From: Platerodrilus igneus
Taxonomy: Eukaryota > Arthropoda > Insecta > Coleoptera > Lycidae
Length of the DNA: 64,000 nt
Reading direction: 5' to 3'
NCBI GenBank assembly: GCA_036346225.1
Contig: JARFIW010001177.1
Span: 2,760,501 to 2,824,500, forward strand
Shown: piece by piece, positions 9,748 through 22,300 of the stretch
Layout of the letters: each line of letters begins with the position of its first letter
Numbering within the stretch: the stretch's first letter is position 1
Notes under the pieces: generated by a model
Told to the model about the DNA's origin: nothing
What the model saw: only the letters and a program-made list of their open reading frames with translations
Databases searched by the model: none
Program-made: the position numbers and the translations under genes

Positions 9748-12700
9748 GATGGAGTCTGAAAAATGCATTATACTTGGAGGTGAATATCAACAAGCATAAA
9801 CCTCTTCGTGGGGGGTCCTACATTGAGCTTCCCAAATGGATTCGGGTTAAGGGAGCCGTCGTTAACGTGCAGAACCAAGACAATGCATGTTTTGCCTGGA
9901 GTGTTGTAGCAGCCCTACACCCTGGTGCTCACGATCCGCAAAGAGTGCATAGCTACCCCCATTACAGCACTGCACTCAACTTAACAGGACTGCAGTTCCC
10001 GATGCTCATAAAGGATATACCCCGCTTCGAGGAGCAAAATAACATCAGTGTTAACGTGTTTGGTGTAGAGGGTAAGTCCATTATCGGACCCCTCCACTTT
10101 ACAGCACGCAAGAGGGATCGGCATGTCAACCTCCTTTATATCCAGAATGGGGGCAAGTCCCACTACTGCTGGATCAAGGATTTGGGGAAGCTGGTGAGAA
10201 AACAGTTGTCCCGTGACCACACAAGCAAATGGCTTTGCGATGGGTGCCTGATATATTTCCGTTCGGAGAATAAGCTACGTCAACACGCCGAACAAGACTG
10301 CAACCACGTTGCGACAAAGATGCCCAACCACTTTAACAACATCCTCGAGTTTACGAACGTGCACAAGCAAATGAGGGTGCCGTTCGTGATTTACGCGGAC
10401 TTTGAAAGCGTGTTGAAGCCCATTTCTTCGGCAGCACAGGATCCCTCCGGCTCCTTTACTAACAGCACCCACCAACACGAACCATACAGCTTCGCATATT
10501 ATATTAAATGCTCCTACGACGAGAATTTGGATAAGTTTGAATTGTACAGGGGGCCTGAAGCTGCTGCAGTGTTTATGGAGAAGTTAAAGGAGGAAACCCG
10601 CAGATTGGGTAAAATCCTTGAAACTAATGTACCGATGTCAGTGTTGGAGCCTTTAGACGAATTGTTATTCCACATGGTTGACGATTGCGGCATCTGCAAG
10701 AGACCATTGAGAGACGATCGAGTAAGGGACCACTGCCATCTTACAGGGAAATTCCGCTTCGCAGCACATCGCCAATGCAACATCCAATACCGGATGCCAA
10801 ATTTCATACCGGTCGTATTCCACAACCTTACAGGATATGATTCCCATTTTATTGTGAAGAAATTGGGATGCGATAGGGAGCGCGTTACAGTGATCCCTAA
10901 TAACAAAGAACGTTTCATTTCTTTTACAAAGCATGTGAGGTTATATGGTGAAGAACCAGACGTAGAAGAAGATGATGATGATGAAACCGACAATTCCACA
11001 GTTCAGCTGCGATTCATCAATTCCCTGCGTTTCATGGCATCGTCCCTGGATAAGTTGGTGAAAAATTTGGAATGCGAGCAGTTTGTTGAGATGAGGAAGT
11101 GTTTCCCCGACGACATACAGTTTTCTTTTCTACGCAGAAAGGGTGTGTTCCCGTACAGGTATGTGACAGACGCGTCAGTATTAAATAGGTCAAGTCTACC
11201 ACCCCGAGAGAAATTCTATAATGATCTCACGAATACTGTGATTTCGTTGTCTGAATACGATCACGCTCAGAATGTATGGAACGCCTTCAACATATGCACA
11301 CTCGGCGAATATAGTGATCTTTACTTGAAGACCGATGTTTTATTATTAGCTGACGTGTTCGAAAATTTCCGGGGTGTGTGCTTGAAAACCTACGACTTGG
11401 ATCCCTGCCAATATATGACAGCACCTAGTCTAAGCTGGGACGCCATGCTGAAACATACCGGAGTTAAACTGGATCTATTCACCGATGTAGAAATGCATCA
11501 CTTTGTAGAAAAAGGCATTCGCGGTGGGTTAACCCAATGCAGCGCTCGGTATGCCGAAGCCAATAATAAGTATATGGAGAATTACATTCCCAGTAAACCC
11601 TCCAAATACTTGGCTTATTACGATGCCAATAATTTGTATGGATGGGCCATGTCCCAACCGCTACCGATAAGCGGATTCAGGTGGTTGAAAGAGAAAGAGC
11701 TTAACCTCCTGAAAGCCCACATCGATGACATATCAGTAACAGGGGACAAGGGGTACATCCTGGAAGTAGATCTTGAGTATCCAGAAGACCTACACGGTCT
11801 TCATAACGATTTACCGTTTTGTCCGCAGACCATGGAACCCCCAACACCATCCTCCAAGACTCCGAAGCTACTCGCCACTTTGCTCAACAAGAGTCATTAC
11901 GTCATACACTACAGAAACCTGCAGCAGGCGCTACGTAATGGTCTTAAACTCACCGGCATCCATCGAGTATTGGAATTCGACCAATCGCCTTGGTTAAAAC
12001 CCTACATCGATTTGAACACCACCCTTAGGACATCTGCCAGAAATGCGTTTGAAAAAGACTTTTTTAAATTAATGAACAATGCCGTCTTTGGAAAAACGAT
12101 GGAGAATGTCGACAAGAGGGTGGATGTGAAGATCGTTACGCGGTGGGGGCACGATTGGAAAAAAATTGTGCGCGAGTGGACTTATTGCCCGCCCGAACTT
12201 TACCAGTAGTTTAGTGCTAGGAGAGGATTTGGTTATTATACAGATGGATAGGGTAAAAGTTTTGTATAACAAGCCTATATATGCAGGTTTTTCAGTTTTA
12301 GATATTTCAAAGACCCTCATGTATGAATTCCATTATAACACCATGAAACATTTGTATGGAGCCAAACTCTCACTACTTTACACAGACACTGACTCTTTAG
12401 TGTATAGTATGGAAACAAAAGACTTGTATAGTGATATTAGTGCAAACATTAACAATTTCGATACTAGTGGCTACCCTCGAGACAACAAATACAATATGCC
12501 TCTTGTGAACAAAAAGATTCCCAGCAAGTTTAAGGACGAATTCAACGGCGACTTGGTGTTACAATTTGTTGGGACTAGGGCCAAGTCGTATTGCATTCTT
12601 AGTGAGAAGGATGTAATTAAAAAGATTAAGAGGGCATCGCGTGGCGTGGTGAAAGATATTAGTGTGATAGTTTTAAGGACATTGTGCACAATAATTATGG

Positions 12701-12845
12701 TGCCCTTATGCATAGCATGGTATGTATTCGTAGTAAAAAACACGATTTGTACACCCAATTAATTAATAAAATTAGTTTATCGGCAGAAGATGATAAAAGG
12801 TACGTCATCCCTGGTAGTACTTCCACATATGCATGGGGGGCATAA
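9748..12845 (+). pseudogene. DNA polymerase B exon 3, right arm, frameshifted
   Basis: The exon opens after TTTTAG at 9747 and stays open to a stop at 12209. In order it carries the PLRGGSYIELP module, exonuclease I YADFES, an endonuclease VII-like block (CGICKR, RDHCHLTGK, AAHRQCN, about 10687-10785), exonuclease II HNLTGYDSHF, an acidic stretch EEDDDDE, motif A DANNLYG, and motif B NNAVFGKTMEN. A one-base excess near 12160, compared with the left arm, moves motif C (YTDTDS, 12379-12396) into another frame. That frame runs to 12762 and slips again near 12662-12668 before the conserved tail, which has DDKRY near 12790 and ends near 12845. The total length fits the ~1000-1200 residues usual for this family. 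As read, it cannot make an active polymerase. Confidence 0.85.
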
Positions 12846-12989
12846 GGATATTAGATAGTTGCTCATATTTTATTATGTATATATAGTATATAAGTTAGTT
12901 ATAAGCATACCTACCATCCCCATCCTTAATAATTTCCTTCGTTCCCGGCGATATGTGTTTACCTCCACGTGGTCTCGCCGGACGGTAAA

Positions 12990-13017
12990 ACATATTGTTG
13001 GATTAACAACAATATGT
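12990..13017. other. Perfect 11-bp hairpin downstream of the right PolB copy
   Basis: ACATATTGTTG is followed by a 6-base loop and its exact complement CAACAATATGT. It lies about 150 bp past the polymerase tail, in a stretch (12846-13260) with no gene. It could be an RNA 3'-end structure or chance in AT-rich DNA. Confidence 0.5.
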
Positions 13018-13263
13018 CTTATTGACTGAAAACACGTTTCCTCTCTTTTACATTAATCTCTTTTTATTACAGGGCTATTTAAACAACCCATTAATTTCTA
13101 TTTTTTGTTACAGGTTAACCTGCTTTGATTCGGCTACACAAACAGAATAATGTTATACTTTGTAAAAAATGTAATTAGTTTATTAAACTGTAAATCGGAT
13201 AAAATAAATTATTAAACTTTTGTGTTCTTATTTTCTTTTGTGTTGGTTAAAGGACTGTAGATA

Positions 13264-13820
13264 TTAAAAGGAGAGGTGATTAGAAATCAACATTGATAAA
13301 AAAAATCTTAAAATTGGGGTAGCTCTCTTGGGGATGGCGTTATCTAAAAAATTCCTAAAGATTCGGGTACCTGAGAAAATTCTAATATTAATTGATACCA
13401 AACAAGGTAGGTTTATCTCGAAAGATGCATTGGCTAGGGAATGGCTCCTATTTCGGAAGAGCAAAATGTAGAGGTTTGAGAGCTTTAAAGGGGTAACTTT
13501 GTAAGGTGTAGTCCGATTTTAAATCTGTTTGCAGATTCGGGTTGTGCGTAAAATTCTAAGCTAATTTAATGTATCGCATGACTAAAAAAAATTTATAAGA
13601 ACGCTCAAAAGTCGCTACAGGTAAGAAATCTTGAAATTGGGGTAGCTCCCTGGGGGATGGTGCTATCTAAAAAATTCCTAAAGATTCGGGTAGCTGAGAA
13701 AATTCTAATATTAATTGATACCAAACAAGATAGGTTTATCTCGAAAGATGAAAAATTTATGATATTTATCTCGAAAGATGAAAAATGGTTAGTCGAAGAA
13801 AACTATTTGGTCCAGATGTG
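13264..13820 (+). repeat. ~340-bp repeat family, two copies before the capsid-like remnant
   Basis: Copies begin near 13290 and 13625. Both keep the KFLKIRV and ILILIDTKQ stretch, and they are joined by the same non-coding half (GAGCTTTAAAGGGGTAACTTT, AAGTCGCTACAGG). The second copy has a short internal duplication (ISKDEK twice) and runs straight into the capsid-like remnant. This ties the repeat to the virus-like elements. Confidence 0.65.
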
Positions 13821-14147
13821 TGGGGAAATGTGGATGCTGGGGGAAATGTGGCGGTGGAAGACCTGTATTTACCCTACTTATATGAGATGTATGCCCAGTT
13901 TCAGCAATCATACTACGAAAAGGAAAATGAGCCACTTTTTAATCCTGAAGATTTACGAAGTATTGCACCATTAGTAGTCATAGATTGTTCTAGACAAAAC
14001 GAAGCATTAAAATCTGGTACTGTCGATATTAGATTAGAATTTGAAACTAGCAGAAACGTTTTGCCAAATACATCTTGTCATTGCCTTATACTTCATGATA
14101 AGATAGTCAAATACAATCCACTCTCAAACAGCATAAGAATATTATAA
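13785..14147 (+). pseudogene. C-terminal remnant of a capsid-like protein of PolB virus-like elements
   Basis: The readable homology starts near 13840 (LYLPYLYEMYAQFQ) and runs to the stop at 14147. It contains PLVVIDCSRQNEALKSGTVD, then CLILHDKIVKYNP close to the end. From general knowledge this tail resembles proteins that accompany PolB genes in insect virus-like elements and are thought to be capsid-type. No search was made. The N-terminal majority is missing, replaced by the 340-bp repeats. An AATAAA lies at 14203. It converges on the second PolB gene 0.5 kb away, so both may come from one element. Confidence 0.5.
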
Positions 14148-14681
14148 TTACTTTATTATTATTATTACTGTACCTTTACAAATTATGAAAATGAAAAAAA
14201 AACAATAAATCATTTAGCATTCACAGTCTATTTATTATTTTACATGCTTTTACAATATCAAATGTTTGATTGTTAATGGGTTATAATAATATTTTTTGCT
14301 TAAATATTTTTTACATTGTTTGAATTATTATTAAGTGATTTAGTAAACAGTCATAAACATTGACAATTTTAAATAAAAGTTTTGTTATACATTTCTCAAA
14401 TAAACTAACTGGCATGTTATTAACAAACTGGATTTTTTTTTAAACAGAACGGTTACTACTACTATTTTTTTCTCTACAATACATTTATACTAATATAGTT
14501 CAACTCGGACAGATTGAAAGGTATCCTATTTTTAGACACATCCAAAAGAAAAAAAAACGGTGTACTTGTGCAGGTATAAACATAACACTAAAGTTTTTAT
14601 AACTAAAAAAAATATTATATGTTAATCGAGATAAAATAAATTGCATTCTTTATTTGAGCCAGTGGTTTGAAGCTTTACAAG
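14148..14681. other. AT-rich spacer between convergent remnants
   Basis: No gene is visible. There are AATAAA-like signals on the plus strand near 14203 and several T and A runs. It looks like the 3' intergenic space of two convergent genes. Confidence 0.5.
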
Positions 14682-17600
14682 TCACTTCTGAGTGTATATA
14701 TACCCCCAAGGTTTAGTATCAGTGGTTGATGTACTAAGAATTCTTTTATCATTACTTGGATTAAGAACAATTTTGTTTTGTTTAGTAGCAAACACACCAT
14801 GTTTGACTGATCTAATTAAACATTGCTGTTTCTGTACAGTCTGTTTATAAAATAAAGCATTCTTACAATCATCAAAAGAAATTTGCTTAATAGTTGCTAA
14901 AGAAGATCCCTTTGAATTTTTTATTATTCTATCCTGAACTCTGTAAGTGTACATTTTAGATCTAAGCCCTACAAACTCTAGCATGATATCACCATTGTTT
15001 TCATCTTTCATAATACCAGGAACCTTTTTATTTGATAATGGGATATGATATTTGTTATGGGGGTCGTAATCGAAAGTATCAAATTATGAATATCTTGTTT
15101 GATATAAGAGTAAATATCTTCAACGCTAAACTCGTATATCAAACTATCCGTATCTGTGTACAGCAGCTTTGCTTTGTTAGCAAATTGCGATTTTATATAA
15201 CTATAGTGAAATTCATATAAATAGGTTTTTGAAATATCTAGAATAGAGAAACCTGCATAAATGGGTTTGTTTAAATAAACCTCTAATTTATTCATTTCTA
15301 ATAAGACCAAATCTTTGTCTAACACAGTGCAACTGTGAAAATTAGGTTTCACTATATAACTACGAGCTCCAAACCGTCCTTCCCATTCGGTCACTAATTT
15401 CACATCTTTCCATTTCCGTACGTTTTCCATCATTTTTCCATAAACCGAATTTATCATATTTTTAAAAAAGCATATATCGAAACTGTTTTTTGACTGTTGT
15501 CTTAATTTCGTATTCAAATCAATGTATTCTTTTAACCAAGGGGCTTGTTTAAACCGAAGAACCTTATGAATCTTTTTCAGTTCTAAACCGTAGCTTAAAT
15601 ACATTTTTAAATTCTTGTAGTGAATAATATAGTTGAGTTTTGGATATAAAGTTGTAAGTAATTTCTTTAAATTTGATTTATTAGAAGGTAATGGTGGTAT
15701 CATATGTTCAGGCGCCAAAGGTAAGTCACTGTGAATTTCATGTAAAGATACTGGGTAGTGTAAATCGCATTCAAAAATATATCCTACATCAGAATTAGGG
15801 ATGGTCTCAGACTTGGGCTTTCGGGCTCGAATCCGGGCCGGGCCGTTGACTACTTTATTCTGGCCGGGCCCGGGCCGGGCCTAGTTTTTTCGGGCCGGGC
15901 CGGGCCAAACGATTCGGACCGGCCCGAACTTTTCGGGCCGAATAACGCACGAGTAGATACTCCACCGTCCTTTCACTTATTTCTCACATTGGGTAAGTAA
16001 ACGTTCTTAATTATATTTTCACGTAGTCTCTTCATGAACGCACTAATAATTAATTTTTCGTCTTGTTTAATGTAAAGGAGACGTGATATTATAACTCACC
16101 TCTTATCCCGAATATTTTTTTCTAGTTCTATTTAATGTTCCTCATGTTGTACTTTAGGCTAATTAAAAATCCCCAGCAACATCAAACTAGCTGATTTACT
16201 CATAATTCAAAATTTTGTACCATTTATATTATGTATATGTATATACTTCAAATTTCAATCATGCGGCAAACGTCGTTATTATCAATTGCGTGTATAGTTA
16301 ATGTCTACCGCCTAAAACACTAGAGAGTTATAGCAACGTTCATTTTACCAATTTTTTAATAAAGTTTTCCCTTATTTGACATTTACACATGCGCAATTAA
16401 CACACCTGTAGTGTTTGTACTTTATTAAAATACAGGACACCTTTGTTTTATTTAAATACAGGGAAGGAATGCTTTTATTTAAGGCGCCTTAATTTTGACA
16501 TATACGAAATGCCTAACGTACAAACTTACATTTAATTGTCAGCTTTCTGTATAAATATTGTGAAATTAAATGACTTTTTGTAGTGTTGTTTCCGTAATTA
16601 AATTTAGAGATATAATGTCCAAGTTTATAACACGAAAAAGATATAAAATGTCAACGCTCTAAATATGAGGATGCTGTTTTGTAATGCTTTTCCTAGAAGT
16701 AAGGTGTAAAAATCCTTTTGAAATCAAATATGCTATAATGCTTGGAAAGAAGTAAAAAACAGTGTCTTGAAGTAAACTCGAAGTGTATTTCGTGTAATAA
16801 GAAAGCAAAGAAATAGATGAAGTTCCGAATCAGCTTAGGACTTTATTATGTCTAAATTTATGGGAAGGAACAAAGCAATTATTTAAATCTAATTACATTA
16901 TTTGTCTAATATGTATAATTAAATCAGTAAAATGTGTTAGTTTAATCTTGTCATAATAATAATATGTGTTAATAAATTTGAATTATAAGATTTTTAAATA
17001 CATATACCATAATACATAAGTACATACTAATTTATTTAACTCCGTTACGATATGTCAAATTTTAAATGCATTTTGACGTTATGAAACGTCACATTTTTTA
17101 TAGCTGTCACATCACTAGTACTGTAATGAACTTTTACGTAACTTAAACCTTAGCCTGTATTTAGGAACCAATATCTAAATGAAAATAACTCGTTTTCAGC
17201 GTAATTTGGAATCAAAAATTTAGCACTGACTATAGGTATTTACTAAATATCAATTCATAGCAACGCTCGGGTAAAGCGATTAAGCTGAATTTTTTACATT
17301 TGAAACCGCGCAATCCTTTCGTTATATTTTAAAGCGTACTTAGATAAAATATTGTACTTGAATTTGAATCGTAAAATTTGCAAAACTCGCTCACCGCGTT
17401 CGTTCGTTTTGCAAATATTAAATTCGTCAAATACAATTAGTCTTTTCATAACTGGTTACGTAAATATCTATTAAAGAACTAATTGGCGTGCGTAAATTGA
17501 TCTTTATCGCACTAGTGTTTTAAAGATTCCAAAGCAACAACATCTACAAGTTTATATTAATTTGTCAAATTACATATTATGTCAAACGTAAATCTTTTAA

Positions 17601-20482
17601 CTATGATCAAAATATCAATCAAACGAACTGTCAAACTAATCGAAAACTATAATTATTTCCATGCCAATTATAAATAAAACGACTGAAATAAATTCAGTAA
17701 TATGTAAACCTACATTTGAAGTTTTGATGCAGATACCTATACATATATTAAAAAAAGCGTATGACATTCGTTTATAAGTGCCTTTAAAGCATTTTTAAGC
17801 ACCCACTATATTTTATTGTCAAATAAATGTTAAACGATACAAAATAAAAAATATTAGTTTTAAAACAATACAAGCAATCTTACTATTTCATCCCAGTACA
17901 CTTATACAATACAAAAATCTCTTAAGGATTCTCGCGAAGATATTACAAGAAAGGGTTAATTACTTCTTATTAAGTAAAATACATATCTCTAAAAATTTTC
18001 GCACCGGTTTTATGATTTTTAGGTGTTGAATAGTAAGTTAGAAAGCTGAGTTTATAACACTCTTAGCTCTGAAATAGTGTAAGAAATTGAACTATGTAGT
18101 ACTAGCGCAGCCTCACATTTTCAGGAATTTTTAAGAATACTATCGGTGTTTTAAATATATCATTTCTATAGCAACGTGTGATTTAAGCCACTATATAAAC
18201 ATCTAAATTCTAGCAATAGCTTAATCAGTTAAGTGAAAAATTGTGTAATAAAATCACGCAAACAGTTGCACCTTGACCACGAAATTATTTTTGCGACCTT
18301 GAAATGATATTGCTTCCGGCGCAAGTGATCTATGCGATAAACTTTTCTCGGTACGCTAAAAAGCAATTTCGCAGCCTTGATATACAAATAACTATTTAAA
18401 CGCTACCACGTAGTATATATTAATTAGTGTTAGATTCTTTTTACTGCTGCATGTATTTTAAAATAACGATTTCAATAAAACTTTCGAAAACAATACGTTA
18501 ATCGTCTATTCGTAGACTATAGTTATAGAAGACTCTTCTAGGGTACTTGAAATTTTGAATTTCATACTTTGAATACTTTGATGCCAAGGGGGGGGGGGCT
18601 AAACAGCCATTAATCATTTTCTAAATACAACAATATTTTTAGAGTTTTCTGATCAACCTTCTTGGGGAGGGCTAGAACATTGGGGGCGGTGTTAAGCCCC
18701 CTAAGTCCCCACCCCCTAGCTACGTGTTTGATTATTACTTATCTTATTGTTGAATAGTAGAATTTGTCTGCAAATATAGTTTTCTATTTATTGCGATAAA
18801 ATGTATAATAATGCAATTATCTAACTCATTACATAAAAAAAGGATAAAGTAAATAAAACTTTATTGGTAATCATTTTTTAAAAAACTTTTCAACCTAAAA
18901 CAATTACTTCATTTTACTTCTATTTCATCAAATAGTATGTATTTCTAAAGAATTAGGTATCCTCTACATACCACAATTTGAAAATCCAACTTTTTTAAGG
19001 AAACATTTAGTATATTATTTGACTTTCTGGTTCCTTAAGGTTCCACCAGGTACCAATTTTCAATTGCTTGAGATATTAACCGATGAAGTTTGGTACCGTT
19101 TATACTGTGACCTATACACAATTTATTTAATTTTTAGCATTCAGTAATTCACCAAAAGCGTTAAATCTTGAACTTTGACACGACAATAAAATTATAGATC
19201 AAACTTCAATTCTCTTCAATAGTTTCAGCTTCTCCAAGTAAAAAAAGGCTATAAAAATCCGTCTGCAAAAATTTCATAAACATCAAAAATTGCTAAACAC
19301 TTTGTACCTTTGTTACATATTTGTAGGATTTTTGAAAGAATCAAAAATCAAATGAAATACTACGGTATGTTTCACAAGTATCTTGATTGTAACTCAAAAT
19401 CATTATACTCTTAAATTAAACAAAAAAGTGATAGTTACTTGTTTAACACAACTGAAAAAAATATCTTCTCATTCACTGAATGTAAGTCGGGTCGGGCCTC
19501 GGACCGGGCCGGTCACTTTTCTGCGTCGGGCCAGGCCGGGCTGATTAAAAGCCCGGCCCGGCCCGGCCCGAGTCCATCCCTAATCAGAATCACCGGAAAT
19601 ATTAAGTATGTCTAAACGTACTATATCTGGACTGGTGTCATCTAAAAATTCAAATTCTCCATATGGAAGATATTCAGACATTGCAGCCCCATATAAATTA
19701 TTAACATCAAAATACATTAAATATTTAGAATCAAAATTCGGATCACAATCTGCATTCATATATTTGTTATTTGCTTTGGCATATCTATTCGAACATTGAG
19801 AAACACCACCAGGAATTCCCCGTTCTAAAAACATTATTTTTTCAATATCAGTAAGCAACTCGAGTTTACCGTTCGTCGTTTTTAACATTGCATCTAGAGC
19901 TAAACCAGGAGCCGTAAAGTAGTGAAGTGGATCTAACTTATACGTGAACATGCAAGTTTTTCTAAGGTTTTCAAATATATCAGTGAAGAGCAGTACATCT
20001 GTTTTTAAATATAGATCTGGATAGTCCCCTAGTGTTTTTATATTAAATGTTTGCCAAACGTGTTTAGCATGATTGTAGTTTTCATCTGAGACTTCTTCAT
20101 TGCGCAAGCGATTAAAGAATGCTGTTTTACAGGGTAAATCGGTTCCATTGAGCCTATCCCAAGAGTTAATGTAATCATAGGGAAATATGCCTTTACGCGT
20201 AAGTAACCGAAACTCATTATCAGTGTTACAATTTTCCCTGGTGATGGATTTTTTATTATCATTTAAGTAGGAAGCTAATTTTTCGATGCTAGATGCCATA
20301 AACCTGAATGAATCGATAAATCTAAAACTAACTTTCATACCTTTTACATATTTTGTAAAAGATATGTATTTTTCCTTATTTATTGGTAGAATGCTTAACG
20401 AACCTGAAAACTCTAACGAGATTGTTTTAATAATGAAATGCGAATCGTAGCCTGATAAGTTATGAAAAGCTACTGGTGTCAT
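14682..20482 (-). pseudogene. Second PolB gene: exonuclease II and polymerase part, split by a hAT-type insertion
   Basis: The 20482-19580 segment has [10 protein letters not shown] (exonuclease II), a conserved KTDVLL block, and motif A (DVNNLYG). The frame then meets the hAT-type insertion (15796-19582). It resumes from 15787 down with motif B ([10 protein letters not shown]) and motif C (YTDTDS near 15130-15150). A slip near 15050 moves the tail into another frame, which ends at 14682 with NDKRILST. The target duplication lies exactly where the two halves should meet. It is clearly a different lineage from the palindrome genes. Confidence 0.8.
15788..19590. mobile_element. hAT-type non-autonomous element with GGGCC-rich ends (hAT-N1)
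   Basis: The element is 15796-19582 (3787 bp). It is flanked by the 8-bp direct repeat ATCAGAAT at 15788-15795 and 19583-19590. The ends are TAGGGATGG and CCATCCCTA. Just inside both ends are dense CGGGCCGGGCC-type repeats (15827-15940 and 19488-19572). An 8-bp duplication with short inverted ends is the hAT signature. The interior is AT-rich, has a G9 run near 18590, and shows no transposase or any open frame above about 60 codons, so it depends on an enzyme supplied elsewhere. Confidence 0.85.
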
Positions 20483-21568
20483 ATAAGAATTATGATAATT
20501 GATGTTGCAATCTTGATGAGCCGCTCCTCGAAATTCACCTGTAAAGTGGCAGTGATCGCGAACTCTAATGTCATCTATACTAAAAGTTTATTGCAAATGT
20601 GACAGTGAAGGGCAAATTTAAATGCTGACTTTTGTTCTTCTGTTATAGGATTCATAGGTTTTGGGCTACAGAAAATTTTATTCGTCGTTTCTGAAATCAG
20701 TTTTAATTGGGCAACAAACCATTCTATACAATCTTTTCCGCGATACAATTGAAATCTGGAATATTTATTATCATACGAACATTTCAAATAGTACGCTACA
20801 CTAAAAGGTATATGCCTTTGGTAACGGACTGTGTTTAATATTACCTCCGGCTCATTGCATGGTTTTAATATACATTCGAGATCTGCATAAACTACAAATG
20901 ATACTTTTTCTTGGTAGTTGAAATGTTCAAATGTTAGATACTTTTCGGATCCTTCGGGTAATCTTATTGAGCAAGTATTCTGTTTTTCGCAATAATTCGA
21001 ATGATGCTTAAGTAATGCTGCTGTACTAAAATTATTTAAACATCTATAACAAAAAAATTTTCTATGGTGATGTGAAGACAACAGTTTTGCAAATATTTTT
21101 GACATATCCTTAATCCAAGTAAAATGAAAGTGATTCTCATTAGCATTTGTCGAACGAGAATATTGTAAGGAATCATTATTTAAAACTAACAGATTAATAG
21201 GTTCTATTTTTTTTTAATTTTCACTTAAACAATATGACAGTATTTTAGTATTTTCTATATATAGGTTAATTGCGAGATTGTTAAGCTTCTCAATTTTTTT
21301 TGTCTTTTAATGCGATTGGAAACTGAATTAAATTGTAGCGTAGTACTGTATCAAAATGTGGATAGCTAAATATTCTCTGACTATTTTGTTTAGCAGAATA
21401 TAAAGCGGAAACCAAGGCCCAAAGAATGCAATGTTGGTCGTTATTTATTACATCCACAGCTCGTTTTTTTGCTATAAAGTCCGGAACCGGAACAAACGTT
21501 GAACACCCTTCTTTAAGCGGATCATGACTGTTTATATTTACCTTCAAGTGTAAAACTTCTTGGATTGC
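20483..21568 (-). pseudogene. Second PolB gene: N-terminal module, exonuclease I and endonuclease VII-like region
   Basis: It starts with HLKVNINSHDPLKEG, the counterpart of the palindrome gene's module, and continues through the QRIFSYPHFDTVLRY stretch. A homopolymer slip follows near 21290 and another break near 21215. Next come the CYRCLNNF...HHSNYC finger-like pair, exonuclease I (YADLEC) and CHICNKL. A stop near 20575 separates the two halves of the endonuclease VII-like block; its RDHCHFTGE half lies at about 20520-20570 in another frame. At least three breaks are visible. Confidence 0.7.
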
Positions 21569-22219
21569 TCAACCTGAATCCTTTTCACTAAATTCCTCCA
21601 ATCGCTTCGAAATCTTGTCCAATACGTTCTCCTTATACCACTGCTTGAGATTGGTGTTTATATCGATCTGACGATTTGCAGTAGGAAACGTCTTCAAATC
21701 TATTTCACCTGTTGTAGGCTTAACAAAGTTAGCGGACAATATTACATTAACTTTCAATATTGACTTTTTTAAGCAAACAACAATCTTGCGTTTAAAACTA
21801 GCGAACGCCTTGTCTAAGAACACTAGAGGATCTCTATAACTTAAATTGATAATAAGTCCCGTAATTATTCGACTTCCAAAACATGATTGTACATCATGCC
21901 AAATCAAATTTTTTTTAATATGACCTCTAGAAAGCATTGCATCAATACCTTTACCTTGATATTCCAAAGAGCGTTTCAAGTGCCTCAATCGTACAAGGTA
22001 ACTTTTAAGATGTGCCAAATTAGATTCCAGCCTACTAGGATTTTCCTGACGATTGTCTTCGTATACCTTATTTCTAATAGCAAGCTTCAATATACTTATA
22101 TTTGCTTTGATAATTATAATGTGTTTTGTTATTGCATTGACTGATCTGAATAGATTCACGCATTTCACAGTTAATTTTAAAATAGCGCTACTAATCTCGG
22201 CTACCGTTTCAAAATTCAT
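21569..22219 (-). pseudogene. Second PolB gene: N-terminal region without zinc finger
   Basis: I choose ATG 22219 (MNFETVAEI) as start. The ~217 residues are basic and helical-looking, rich in Leu, Lys and Arg, with no Cys/His finger. They end in LEEFSEKDSG, matching the FQERDSG join of the other PolB gene. A TGA follows at about 21566, where a Trp codon is expected. No intron is needed, so this gene differs from the three-exon palindrome gene both in N-terminus and in structure. A TATAAATAG-like box lies at 22270-22278 on this strand. Confidence 0.6.
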
Positions 22220-22300
22220 GATTCTATACAAATCATTACACTACTTAATATATGTAGAGCTTTAATTACTATTTATACAAAAATATCATCTGACGTAAGC

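Larger units (their letters stand above)
1..12473. repeat. Giant imperfect palindrome with two outward-reading PolB genes
   Basis: The left arm, reverse-complemented, matches the right arm almost continuously. Position x pairs with about 12473-x at the outer ends and with about 12814-x at the centre; the offset grows through indels. One indel is a ~96-bp local duplication at 3640-3800 that the right arm lacks. Matching was checked at 1-14 against 12459-12470, across the coding exons, at 5496-5670 against 7090-7260, and in the core near 6390/6430. The match is cut by the window edge at base 1, so the true arm may be longer. It is either an inverted duplication or a head-to-head dimer of one element. 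Confidence 0.9.

Noticed and set aside
1..22231. Classical Polinton/Maverick elements
   Set aside because: PolB and a capsid-like tail are present, but no retroviral-type integrase, packaging ATPase or Polinton protease is visible nearby. I therefore use the neutral name PolB virus-like element.
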